Assembly: GCA_021161465.1 (NCBI GenBank)
Contig: JAGHAM010000038.1
Coordinates: 1 to 19,003, forward strand
Source of the DNA: Candidatus Iainarchaeum sp.
GTDB taxonomy: Archaea; B1Sed10-29; WALL01; JAGHAM01
Direction of reading: 5' to 3'
DNA: 19,003 bases
Under the pieces are notes generated by a model that worked only from the letters and a program-made list of their open reading frames with translations, searched no databases and was not told the origin of the DNA. Numbering within the stretch: position 1 is the first letter of the stretch; each line of letters opens with the position of its first letter. Both the position numbers and the translations under genes were made by a program. Shown here piece after piece: positions 7,194 through 14,572 of this stretch.

Positions 7194-7844
7194 TTAAGCA
7201 TTAAGACCATTTGCCAGGTCTTGGATTACTTCTTCAGGGTTTTTAGCCTTTACCACACCGGACGCAAGTAGGACACCCTGCATACCAATATCAAGTGCCT
7301 TTCTTATGTCCTCGCCGTTCGTTATGCCAGCCCCACAAAGCAATGGAACCTTGTGCACTTTGCTTACTGCCTCTTCAAGCAACTCTGGTTTCGTAGTTGA
7401 GACTGACCTGCCAGTTCCTATAAGTTCTGGTGGCTCTATGGCAATTGCATCTGGCTCAAGCTTTTGTGCTATCACAGCTTCCTTGACGTTCTTGACACAC
7501 AATATTGTTTCAAGCCCGTTTTCATCTGCGCGCTTGATACTGTCTTTTATCACCTTGAATGGTATCCTCATCTCAGAGTGGTTCAGGAGTGTGCCTACAG
7601 CGCCAGCTGCTTCAACACTCTCTGCCAATATGTGGCCCGTGTGCGAGCCAGGAAGGATAGGGTCTATGTGCTGTGCATATACAGGAACCTTTGTATTTTT
7701 TGCTATCAGCCGTATATCCATAGGTTGGGGGGATACAGCATAAGCCGGGCTTGTATCTTCCATTATCTTAGCAAGCTTGAGACCTTTTTCCCCAATACCC
7801 TGTGCGTATGTCTTGTAATTTATCAAGATTAATGGGAATTTCAT
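7194..7844 (-). CDS. tpiA: Triosephosphate isomerase, archaeal short form
   Basis: Interconverts dihydroxyacetone phosphate and glyceraldehyde-3-phosphate. The product is 216 residues, the short tetrameric-type length of archaeal enzymes rather than about 250. Catalytic residues, counted from ATG 7844, are N9 and K11 (INYKTY), H89 (LLNHSEMR) and E137 (AIEPPELIGTG), with the phosphate loop CGAGITNGEDI. The ATG at 7844 is preferred because GGTGA lies five bases upstream; the in-frame GTG at 7853 overlaps that site. The stop of the upstream dehydrogenase (TAG, 7854-7856) overlaps the Shine-Dalgarno, implying translational coupling. It supplies both substrates of the downstream aldolase/phosphatase. 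Confidence 0.96.
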   Translation of the reverse strand: MKFPLILINYKTYAQGIGEKGLKLAKIMEDTSPAYAVSPQPMDIRLIAKNTKVPVYAQHIDPILPGSHTGHILAESVEAAGAVGTLLNHSEMRIPFKVIKDSIKRADENGLETILCVKNVKEAVIAQKLEPDAIAIEPPELIGTGRSVSTTKPELLEEAVSKVHKVPLLCGAGITNGEDIRKALDIGMQGVLLASGVVKAKNPEEVIQDLANGLNA

Positions 7845-7853
7845 ATTTGTCAC

Positions 7854-9305
7854 CTACAAGTTCAATACAATCGAGTGTATCTTTGTCATCTCATGTATTG
7901 TATATCTTATACCTTCTCTTCCAATACCTGATTCCTTGTCTCCACCAAACGGGAAGTTATCTGGACCTCTTGATGGTGCCCCATTTACCTGTACCCCACC
8001 AGCCTCTATTCTCATACCAGCATCTATTGCTTTGTTGATATCGTTCGTAAATACAGAGGCATGGAGGGCATATCTTGAGTTGTTGGCTGATTTTATGGCT
8101 TCTTCGTAATTTTTAACCCTCATAAGGACAACAACAGGCCCAAATATTTCCTCCTGTGCTATTTCCATCTTTGGAGTGACATAGTCCAACACAGTTGGGG
8201 CGTAATACCATCCATTAAGCTTCTTTCCACCAAGCAGGACTTTTGCCCCTTTCTTTTTTGCGTCCTTAACGAGCTCATCAACGCGATGTAGTGCCCTCTC
8301 GTTTATCAGTGGCCCTATTTGTGTGTCCTTTTTTGTGGGGTCACCCACTTTCCACTTCTTGACCTCCTTAACGACCTTCTTGGCGAATTCGTTTGCAATG
8401 GGGCTCTCAACGAGTACCCTACTTACGGCATCACATCTCTGGCCAGAGAACTTTATAGCACCCTTGACACTTTCTTTTGCAGCTAAGTCTAGGTTAGCAT
8501 CCTTGAGCACTACAGAGGGGCTTTTTCCACCCATCTCTAAGTGCAATTTTTTGAATCTGGCTCTTTCAGCTATGTGTTTTCCAATCTTAGTGGAGCCAGT
8601 GAACGAAACCATGTCTACTTTTGGGTTGTTTATCAAGCTTTCTCCAACTTCAGAGCCGATACCAGAAACCACATTCAGCACACCTTTTGGCACTCCTGCC
8701 CTCCTTGCTATCTCAGCGAATTCGAAGACACACATAGGGTCGTCGCTTGCTGGTTTGCATACAACTGTGTTCCCAGCTGCGAGTGCTGGGGCGATTTTGG
8801 CAACAGCCAGATTGAGAGGGTAGTTGAATGGCGCGATTGCAAGTACAACACCAACAGGCTGCCTAACAACTAGAGCTAGCTTCTTTGGCATATTCGGGAA
8901 TGAGTCGCTCTTCAGGAGTTCGCCATCGATACGCTTTGCTTCCTCGGCAGCATATTCAAGGGTTTCAGCAGTTCGTATTACCTCGCCTGTAGCTAGGGAT
9001 ATGGGTTTCCCTGCCTCCATCATAATAATCTTGGACAGACTCTTGACATTTTCTCTGAGTCCCTTTCCAAGTGCGTCCAATATCTCTGCCCGTTCTACGG
9101 CCTCCATCTCTGCCATTTTTTTCTTGGCCTTAACAGCAGCAGAAACAGCTTTGTTGCATTCCTCGACGGTTGCAGCAGGCACGTAGCCGCATACCTTGCG
9201 TGTTATAGGGGATATTACCTCCTGCATCTTTTTTGGTTTGACCCATTTTCCATCAATAAACAGATTATAAGCGGGTTTGCTTTTCACTCTTCTTTTATAC
9301 TTCAT
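7854..9305 (-). CDS. gapN: Non-phosphorylating glyceraldehyde-3-phosphate dehydrogenase (GAPN-like ALDH)
   Basis: An aldehyde dehydrogenase superfamily enzyme of 483 residues. Catalytic Cys is C291 in FSGQRCDAVSRVLVE, the general base Glu is E257 in LHLEMGGKSPS, and the oxyanion Asn is N161 in APFNYPLN; the NAD(P) loop is FTGSTKIGK (235-243). The GQRCDA context is what I associate with archaeal and bacterial GAPN, which oxidises glyceraldehyde-3-phosphate directly to 3-phosphoglycerate without ATP, rather than with general aldehyde dehydrogenases. Being first in an operon with triosephosphate isomerase and FBPA/P supports this. Lactaldehyde or succinate-semialdehyde dehydrogenase activity remains possible. 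The start ATG at 9305 has a GGGGGT Shine-Dalgarno, and a TATA box lies about 35 nt upstream. Confidence 0.87.
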   Translation of the reverse strand: MKYKRRVKSKPAYNLFIDGKWVKPKKMQEVISPITRKVCGYVPAATVEECNKAVSAAVKAKKKMAEMEAVERAEILDALGKGLRENVKSLSKIIMMEAGKPISLATGEVIRTAETLEYAAEEAKRIDGELLKSDSFPNMPKKLALVVRQPVGVVLAIAPFNYPLNLAVAKIAPALAAGNTVVCKPASDDPMCVFEFAEIARRAGVPKGVLNVVSGIGSEVGESLINNPKVDMVSFTGSTKIGKHIAERARFKKLHLEMGGKSPSVVLKDANLDLAAKESVKGAIKFSGQRCDAVSRVLVESPIANEFAKKVVKEVKKWKVGDPTKKDTQIGPLINERALHRVDELVKDAKKKGAKVLLGGKKLNGWYYAPTVLDYVTPKMEIAQEEIFGPVVVLMRVKNYEEAIKSANNSRYALHASVFTNDINKAIDAGMRIEAGGVQVNGAPSRGPDNFPFGGDKESGIGREGIRYTIHEMTKIHSIVLNL

Positions 9306-9338
9306 ACTACCCCCTCGATTGAATTACAGTATACCTCT

Positions 9339-9347
9339 ATTTAAAAT
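9339..9347 (-). promoter_or_regulatory. TATA box of the gapN-tpiA-fbp-pfkB operon
   Basis: On the minus strand TTTTAAATA lies about 34-42 nt upstream of the gapN ATG, leaving room for a short leader with the GGGGGT Shine-Dalgarno. It is the only clear TATA-like element before the operon. The four genes follow with gaps of about 15 nt or less, so this probably drives all of them. Confidence 0.55.
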
Positions 9348-9408
9348 TATCTAAATTTTCACTGATTACCCACTGAGGCGTTACTAATACGCGGGTTTCA
9401 CCAAAATG

Positions 9409-9418
9409 CTTAAATTAG
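9409..9418 (+). promoter_or_regulatory. TATA-like box for the DUF5752-like gene
   Basis: GCTTAAATTA lies about 31-40 nt upstream of the ATG at 9449. This is consistent with a short leader that contains the AGGTGA Shine-Dalgarno at 9439-9444. It is divergent from the gapN promoter 60 nt away. Confidence 0.45.
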
Positions 9419-9448
9419 TGGTATTCATTATTCTGTGTAGGTGATTTT

Positions 9449-9799
9449 ATGCCGGCTCGCCTTGTATCTGTTGGTGATGAACAGGCTTTTTGGTTTAAGG
9501 ATTGGGATGGAAGCGTGGATTTTGTAGCCCATAACATAAAAGAATTTAAGAAAGCCTTGAAGAGTGTGCCTGAGAGCAGTCTGGAGTTCCATATGAGGGA
9601 AGATAAGAATGACTTCAGTGTTTGGCTTAGCTCGGTACTGCAGCAGGAAAATGTTGCGGAAAGAATGCAAGCAGTAAAGGCGCTCAATTTAAAGGGAAAC
9701 GATTTGAGAGAGGCTCTTTTGAAGTGTTTTAGGCCTGCAAGGAGAGTTCGCAAAAAACACCATAACTCAAAGTCCCTGAGAGAGGCCATTGTTGGGTAG
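9449..9799 (+). CDS. DUF5752-like small protein
   Basis: A soluble 116-residue protein. The start ATG at 9449 has AGGTGA four to five bases upstream. Residues 12-75 (FWFKDWDGSVDFVAHNI, SLEFHMREDKNDFSVWL, LQQENVAERM) resemble the archaeal DUF5752 pattern, in which an aromatic segment is followed by a helix, an H-x-NDF-x-W core, and an 'LA/VAE' helix. Family assignment is from memory of the pattern only. The C-terminal 40 residues are basic (RPARRVRKKHHNSKS), which could bind nucleic acid or another anionic partner. It sits alone, divergent from the central glycolytic operon. I cannot assign a function. In other archaea I recall such domains near trehalose or glycogen sugar genes, which would fit here, but this is weak. 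Confidence 0.65.
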   Translation: MPARLVSVGDEQAFWFKDWDGSVDFVAHNIKEFKKALKSVPESSLEFHMREDKNDFSVWLSSVLQQENVAERMQAVKALNLKGNDLREALLKCFRPARRVRKKHHNSKSLREAIVG

Positions 9800-9924
9800 G
9801 CGCGTTGTGATTGCTCTTATAACTATCTCTTGTCTTGTTGCTTAAGGTCCAGTCAAACTTTAAATTATGTTCTGGCGTTAGCTCCTCAATCTTCTTAAAT
9901 TTTGTCTTGCATCTTAAAACCCAA

Positions 9925-10782
9925 TCAAACTTTAGATAACTCTTCCATAGCCCTTTCTGGCGGGATAGTATTTACTATCATTCCACTTCCAAGTTCAAAG
10001 CCACCCCATCTGCTAATCCGTGGTGTTATCTCAAGGTGCAGGTGATACCATTCATTTTCTTCTGGATAGTAGTGAAGGTAGAAGCAGTAGTCTGGGTTTC
10101 CCAGAAGTTTATCCAACTTCCTAAGCGCGTCCTTAAGGGCGTCTGCGAAATATTTAAGTTGCCCATGGGATAGTTTCGTTGAGGTATGCTCTTTCGGGGC
10201 AATCCATAGCTCATAGGGGTATATAGGCGCTTCCGGCACTATGCACTTCGCGCCATCATTTTCAAAGAGCACGTATTTTGATTCACATATCGGACAGCCC
10301 TTGCTTTTGAATGATTCCAACTCTTCAGACACTTTTGGGGGTATCTCAGTAAGTGAGGTTATCTGTGAATGTTCGTGAGGTATAGATGCTCCGGCTGCAC
10401 TGCCATGATTTTTGAACAGAAGTACGTAGTTAATCTTTTCATCCTTGTTAAGTTCTTCCATCCGTTTGAAGGCAAATTTAAGGTAAGCCAGGACGTCTGT
10501 TTCCTGAAGTTTTTGTGAGTGGATTGGTGTCTCAACGATTATCTCGTGTCTCCCGTATGCCTTTGGGAAATCTTTCGACACTATCGGGTATTTGTTTTCG
10601 AAAGAGCGCAATATCCATTTACCCTCCCTTTCAACTCGCCCGGTCTCTGGTGGCGTCATGTGCTCATTTCCAGGGCAGAATGGGCATACCTTTAGCGGTT
10701 TGGAAAACAGTCTTGGCCTCCCACTTCTTCCTGTTGCAACCACAACTTCCCTTCCAAACCAGTTAATGACGTCGTTGTGCAT
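9925..10782 (-). CDS. galT: GalT-like hexose-1-phosphate uridylyltransferase (HIT superfamily)
   Basis: A 285-residue nucleotidyltransferase. The catalytic motif HEHSQ (residues 136-140, GASIPHEHSQ) corresponds to the HPHxQ of GalT, where the second His is uridylylated. Two CxxC pairs (CPFC at 33-36, CPIC at 163-166) probably bind metal. HLHLE at 247-251 is the second HIT-type motif, and the tail GFELGSGMIVN is typical. Canonical GalT exchanges UMP between UDP-glucose and galactose-1-phosphate; relatives use other hexose phosphates or nucleotides. It is divergent, with 45 bp between, from a GT3 glycogen synthase, suggesting that it supplies or recycles the sugar nucleotide. The start ATG has no Shine-Dalgarno and a TATA-like box about 25 nt upstream, so the mRNA is probably leaderless. 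It is shorter than the roughly 350 residues of bacterial GalT. Confidence 0.88.
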   Translation of the reverse strand: MHNDVINWFGREVVVATGRSGRPRLFSKPLKVCPFCPGNEHMTPPETGRVEREGKWILRSFENKYPIVSKDFPKAYGRHEIIVETPIHSQKLQETDVLAYLKFAFKRMEELNKDEKINYVLLFKNHGSAAGASIPHEHSQITSLTEIPPKVSEELESFKSKGCPICESKYVLFENDGAKCIVPEAPIYPYELWIAPKEHTSTKLSHGQLKYFADALKDALRKLDKLLGNPDYCFYLHYYPEENEWYHLHLEITPRISRWGGFELGSGMIVNTIPPERAMEELSKV

Positions 10783-10827
10783 AACGTTTATTAATGCAAA
10801 CTATTATTTATTCCTGTGGTGAACTAT
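10783..10827. promoter_or_regulatory. Compact divergent promoter, galT / GT3 glycogen synthase
   Basis: The 45-bp gap holds a minus-strand TATA-like box at 10803-10812 (AATAAATAAT) about 25 nt from the galT ATG, and a plus-strand TATA-like TTTATTAAT at about 10787-10795 for the synthase. The two core promoters interlock, so the genes probably compete or are regulated together. A GGTGA at 10818-10822 is five bases before the TTG that I take as the synthase start. Confidence 0.55.
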
Positions 10828-12594
10828 TTGGCTAAGCCTGATTATCTTTTTGAGATTTCGTATGAGGCAGTGAACAAAGTAGGTGGCATCTACACAGTTT
10901 TACAATCAAAGGCAGAGAAGATGAGTAATTACTATAAGGATAATTATTGCTTGATAGGACCTTTTAATCCTCAGCAGGCCGCAACAGAATTCAGAATCAG
11001 GCGCCCCAGTCAGAGGACTCAAAGAGTGTTTAATTCTCTGGCTGATGAGGGCGTAAATTGCCACTATGGGAAGTGGCTGGTTAAGGGCAAGCCAAGGAGC
11101 ATACTGATAGATTTTTCCAAATTGATGCCAGAGGCCAACAACGTGAAAAAGTGGCTTTGGGATGACTACAAAGTGGACTCTTGGGGTTCTGGCCACGACT
11201 TTGACGAACCTGTAGTTTGGTCTTGGGCTGCTGGTAGGGTTCTTGAAGCACTTCATAACGAGTACAAAAGCAGGATGGTCGCGCACTTTCATGAGTGGTT
11301 GTCTGGAACAGGGCTTTTGTACCTAAAGTCTAAAAATTTAGGTGTTGGGACAGTTTTCACTACTCATGCTACTGTTCTTGGCAGGACGCTTGCTGGATAT
11401 GGCATGGATGTTAAGAATGTAGATAATCCTGATAGACTAGCGAGTGAGAAAGGCGTCCAAGCAAAACACCTGCTTGAGAAGGCAACGGCAAATAATGCAG
11501 ATGTCTTCACCACAGTTAGTGAGATTACCTCTGTAGAGGCTGAGAAAGTCCTTGGTAGGAAACCAGATTTGCTGCTGCCAAATGGATTAGATATGAATGA
11601 GTTCCCATCTGTTGAGGAGTTTTCAATAAAGCATCTGGAATACAAGAAAGTGATAAAGGATTTCTTGGTGCCTTATTTCTTCCCTTACTACCCCGTTAAC
11701 CTTAAGGATTCTCTTATATTCTTTATGGCTGGCAGGAATGAGTTCCATGCGAAGGGTATAGATTTATTCATCCAGGCGCTAGGCTTGCTGAACAAAAAAA
11801 TGAAGAAGAGAAAGGTAAAGAAAGATATCTTTGTTTTCATATGGGTGCCTGATAGGATAACTGGTGTCCCTGTTTCTCTCCTGCAGAGCATTACACTATA
11901 CCAGGAGATAAAGAATGATGTCAAGGAAGAGGTTTCCAGGATAGGAGATAGGATACTGAATGACATGGCTAGAATGAGGCTTCCAAAGTCAAAAGGCCTT
12001 TTGGATGATGACTTCCTGTATGAAGCGAAGAAGGATATACAAAGCTTTAAGAAGAAGGGAGAGGCACCACTTAGCGCGTTTGTTGTTCCTGAAGGAAACA
12101 ATATAATTAGAGCACTGAAGGAAAACGGACTTGAGAACTCATCAACTGATAAGGTTAGGGTTATATTTTACCCAATATATCTGAACCCAGCTGATGGTCT
12201 CTTAAATTTATCTTACTATGATGCAATTATGGGGTGCCATCTTGGTGTGTTCCCTTCCATGTATGAGCCATGGGGGTATACACCTCTTGAAACCTCAGCT
12301 TGTGGCGTCCCTTCTGTCACCACAGACCTAACAGGCTTTGGGAAATTTATAAGCGCGCACTCTGATGACGATGAGGGAATATTTGTTCTTAAGCGTGAGG
12401 GCAAGGATTATGAGAAAAGTGTTAAAGAGCTTGCAGATTTGCTTTATCAGTTTACAATCCTTCCAAAGAAGAAAAGGATAGATAACAAGTTGAAAGCCAA
12501 GCAGCTTGCAAGCATGGCAGATTGGAAAAAGTTAATCAAAAACTATTTCAGGGCCCATGAAATTGCTTTGAACTCTATTGGAAAGCCAGGATGA
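10828..12594 (+). CDS. Eukaryotic-type glycogen synthase (GT3 family)
   Basis: Predicted to extend alpha-1,4-glucan chains from a sugar nucleotide. The eukaryotic GT3 family uses UDP-glucose. Signatures are FEISYEAVNKVGGIYTVLQ at the N-terminus, the FHEWLSGTGLLYLK block, AGRNEFHAKGIDLFIQAL, and the donor-site block GCHLGVFPSMYEPWGYTPLE with the E-x7-E pair E480/E488. These match animal and yeast glycogen synthase block by block. The product is 588 residues, lacking the long phosphorylated tail of the eukaryotic enzyme. The start is assigned to TTG 10828 because GGTGA lies five bases upstream; GTG at 10816 or 10819 would overlap that site. It is divergent from galT and convergent, overlapping 20 bp, with the debranching enzyme. 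No glycogenin-like primer gene is in the window. Confidence 0.9.
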   Translation: MAKPDYLFEISYEAVNKVGGIYTVLQSKAEKMSNYYKDNYCLIGPFNPQQAATEFRIRRPSQRTQRVFNSLADEGVNCHYGKWLVKGKPRSILIDFSKLMPEANNVKKWLWDDYKVDSWGSGHDFDEPVVWSWAAGRVLEALHNEYKSRMVAHFHEWLSGTGLLYLKSKNLGVGTVFTTHATVLGRTLAGYGMDVKNVDNPDRLASEKGVQAKHLLEKATANNADVFTTVSEITSVEAEKVLGRKPDLLLPNGLDMNEFPSVEEFSIKHLEYKKVIKDFLVPYFFPYYPVNLKDSLIFFMAGRNEFHAKGIDLFIQALGLLNKKMKKRKVKKDIFVFIWVPDRITGVPVSLLQSITLYQEIKNDVKEEVSRIGDRILNDMARMRLPKSKGLLDDDFLYEAKKDIQSFKKKGEAPLSAFVVPEGNNIIRALKENGLENSSTDKVRVIFYPIYLNPADGLLNLSYYDAIMGCHLGVFPSMYEPWGYTPLETSACGVPSVTTDLTGFGKFISAHSDDDEGIFVLKREGKDYEKSVKELADLLYQFTILPKKKRIDNKLKAKQLASMADWKKLIKNYFRAHEIALNSIGKPG

Positions 12595-14572
12595 ATGGCT
12601 CGACAAACTGTGACCAGTATTGTATCGGGTTCTTAACAGGCACAGGATTCTTCGTTCCACCTTTTAAAGAATTAGTGCCTTCAGGCAGAGAGAACAACTC
12701 ATGATTGTAAAATATAGCACCTTCTTCCATCTGGTGCTCAAGCTGATTCTCTAGAAGTTCCTGTGCAGCTTTCTTCTTCCCTACCAACAACATATATTTT
12801 ACTAGATAAGGCGTGTCTCTCGGCCAGATAACTGCTTCCTGGTATTGGCTGTCGTTAAGGTAGACTTTTTCTTTAGAGTCTTTTACCAGCATTCCAAAAA
12901 GTTTTCCGTTCCTGTAAACTAGCAACTTCTTCAATTGCTTTTCCATCCTCTTTAGTCTGGAAAGCCCGAGCAAATCTGTTGATATAACACTTGCTACAAG
13001 CCCCATTGAGGTTGGTGTAGTATCTGTCTTTCCGTCGGTTGCGATTATATTGGGTATGAAATCGTTGGTCCAGAAATTCTTAATGAAGGATGAGCTCGCT
13101 TCTTCATATATGCCAGGGCTTTTTCCACCAGCCAGCTTGCTCATATACACACCAGCTTCAAGCATCTTTACCCACTGGGCGTTTATCTCTGGGAGCAGAT
13201 AACGCGGTGAGTTGCACTCTTTGTATATGTCCTTCTTATCCCTCTGGAATATCTCAAGCCAGTCTGGTGGTATCCTCTTTGGTATCAAAGGTATCTCTTC
13301 ACCACTTACGTTCACAGTTGTCCTTACATCTGTCCACGAGTGCCATGGAACACAGGAAAGCAGTTTGTCCTCTCTTATGACAGGTGGACCATTTAATGCC
13401 GGTTTTGTTTTTGAGAAGGACTTTACAGCCAAATTCAAATGCTTTAAAGCGGTTCTAGCAAGGCTCCTGTCCTTGGTTTCTTTTAGATACTCGCCAACCA
13501 CCATAAAGCAGAGAGTAGTTGCGTCGCAGCTGTTGTAGTCGTTTGGATATGTATTCGGTATCCTGCCAGTTTTTTTATCCTGAAGTGAGAGTGCAAGCTT
13601 AAGTATATCTCTTATGTAGCTCTTGCCACGGGTTTTAATGAGTACATGTATATTATTGTAGAGACCCTCAAACACATCCCTGAAATAAACTTTCTTGAAC
13701 CAATAGTCGCCAGCTGCTGGCATTTTAACACCGTTGACCATTGTGTCGAATCCCTTCATGCAGTAAAGGCGCGCTCTAAGGGCGTCGGTTAATTTGCTGT
13801 CCCTGAGGGTGGTTGGAGCGTTAGGAAGCCTGCTTTTGGGCTCCCTCATCTTTAATGTCCTTTTCAATCTTTTCTCTACTAACTTTGTTTTGTCGCATGC
13901 CAGTAACAGGCTGAATTTCTTTCCATAACTGGTGAACTCAACAGGAAACATAGGTTCCCGCGTTTCGCCAGTAAACCTTATGCCGGACGGTGTTTCTTCC
14001 CTGAAACCGCTTCCTAGCTTGTACCACCAGCTGATTGGTTCCATAAGCAAGCTGGCTTCACCATTGAACCGCATTGCTATACTTTTCCCTGAGTTTGTTG
14101 CTATGGCAGTGTTGCCTTTTAGTTTGGTTTTATGGTGCATACTTTGAGAGTTGATTGGTCTGATGTCAACGAGTGGCTTGACTTTTAGGTCAATCGGCTT
14201 TGTTGATTTGAATTCAACCTTCGCGCTTAAGCCCTCACGCTTATCGCTGAATATGTAATAGCCCACAGAAAGTTTGGCATCCCTACTTGAATATTTATAT
14301 ACAACCTTCCATGGGTTTACTACTACTTTGTCTGGCTTGAGTTTGCTGTTTTCATCCCTGAGAAAAATAGCATCAAGAAATTTCCAATTTTCTCCGTCCA
14401 TCATTGCTGTTAACCCTTGATGTGGATAGTCGCGGTTTGGGGCCAGAAAGCCGTTGAGATTTACGGAGTACACAGACTGGCTCCAGGTGCCATTTATATT
14501 TTTCAAAACAGTCTGTAAATTCCTGGCGTAAGCCCAATCTGGGTTTTCTCTTGGCTTGTATGTCCAACTCAT
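12575..14572 (-). CDS. Glycogen debranching enzyme-like amylo-alpha-1,6-glucosidase
   Basis: A 665-residue cytoplasmic enzyme, no signal peptide. Residues 1-235 are a beta-rich N-terminal domain. From about 260 an (alpha/alpha)6 barrel of the GDE_C or GH133 type follows, with VYFRDVFEGL (296-304), YPNDYNSCDATTLCFM (342-357), WHSWTDVR (410-417), PEINAQWVKML (461-471) and WPRDTPYLVKYM (583-594). These align with debranching-enzyme signatures including the acid residues of the EINAQW and WTDV motifs. It should hydrolyse alpha-1,6 branch stubs of glycogen. A GH15-like glucoamylase is the alternative. The ATG at 14572 overlaps the amylase stop (ATGA), with AAGGGG a few bases upstream. It is last in the operon of GT4, GH57 and this gene. 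Confidence 0.85.
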   Translation of the reverse strand: MSWTYKPRENPDWAYARNLQTVLKNINGTWSQSVYSVNLNGFLAPNRDYPHQGLTAMMDGENWKFLDAIFLRDENSKLKPDKVVVNPWKVVYKYSSRDAKLSVGYYIFSDKREGLSAKVEFKSTKPIDLKVKPLVDIRPINSQSMHHKTKLKGNTAIATNSGKSIAMRFNGEASLLMEPISWWYKLGSGFREETPSGIRFTGETREPMFPVEFTSYGKKFSLLLACDKTKLVEKRLKRTLKMREPKSRLPNAPTTLRDSKLTDALRARLYCMKGFDTMVNGVKMPAAGDYWFKKVYFRDVFEGLYNNIHVLIKTRGKSYIRDILKLALSLQDKKTGRIPNTYPNDYNSCDATTLCFMVVGEYLKETKDRSLARTALKHLNLAVKSFSKTKPALNGPPVIREDKLLSCVPWHSWTDVRTTVNVSGEEIPLIPKRIPPDWLEIFQRDKKDIYKECNSPRYLLPEINAQWVKMLEAGVYMSKLAGGKSPGIYEEASSSFIKNFWTNDFIPNIIATDGKTDTTPTSMGLVASVISTDLLGLSRLKRMEKQLKKLLVYRNGKLFGMLVKDSKEKVYLNDSQYQEAVIWPRDTPYLVKYMLLVGKKKAAQELLENQLEHQMEEGAIFYNHELFSLPEGTNSLKGGTKNPVPVKNPIQYWSQFVEPFILAFQ

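Noticed and set aside
8323-9186. Plus-strand ORFs antisense to gapN
   Set aside because: Ser/Phe-rich antisense shadows of a well-supported enzyme gene, with no Shine-Dalgarno or promoter.
10816-10821. GTG codons as the start of the glycogen synthase
   Set aside because: They overlap the GGTGA that is correctly spaced for the TTG at 10828; the extra residues MVNY have no family support.
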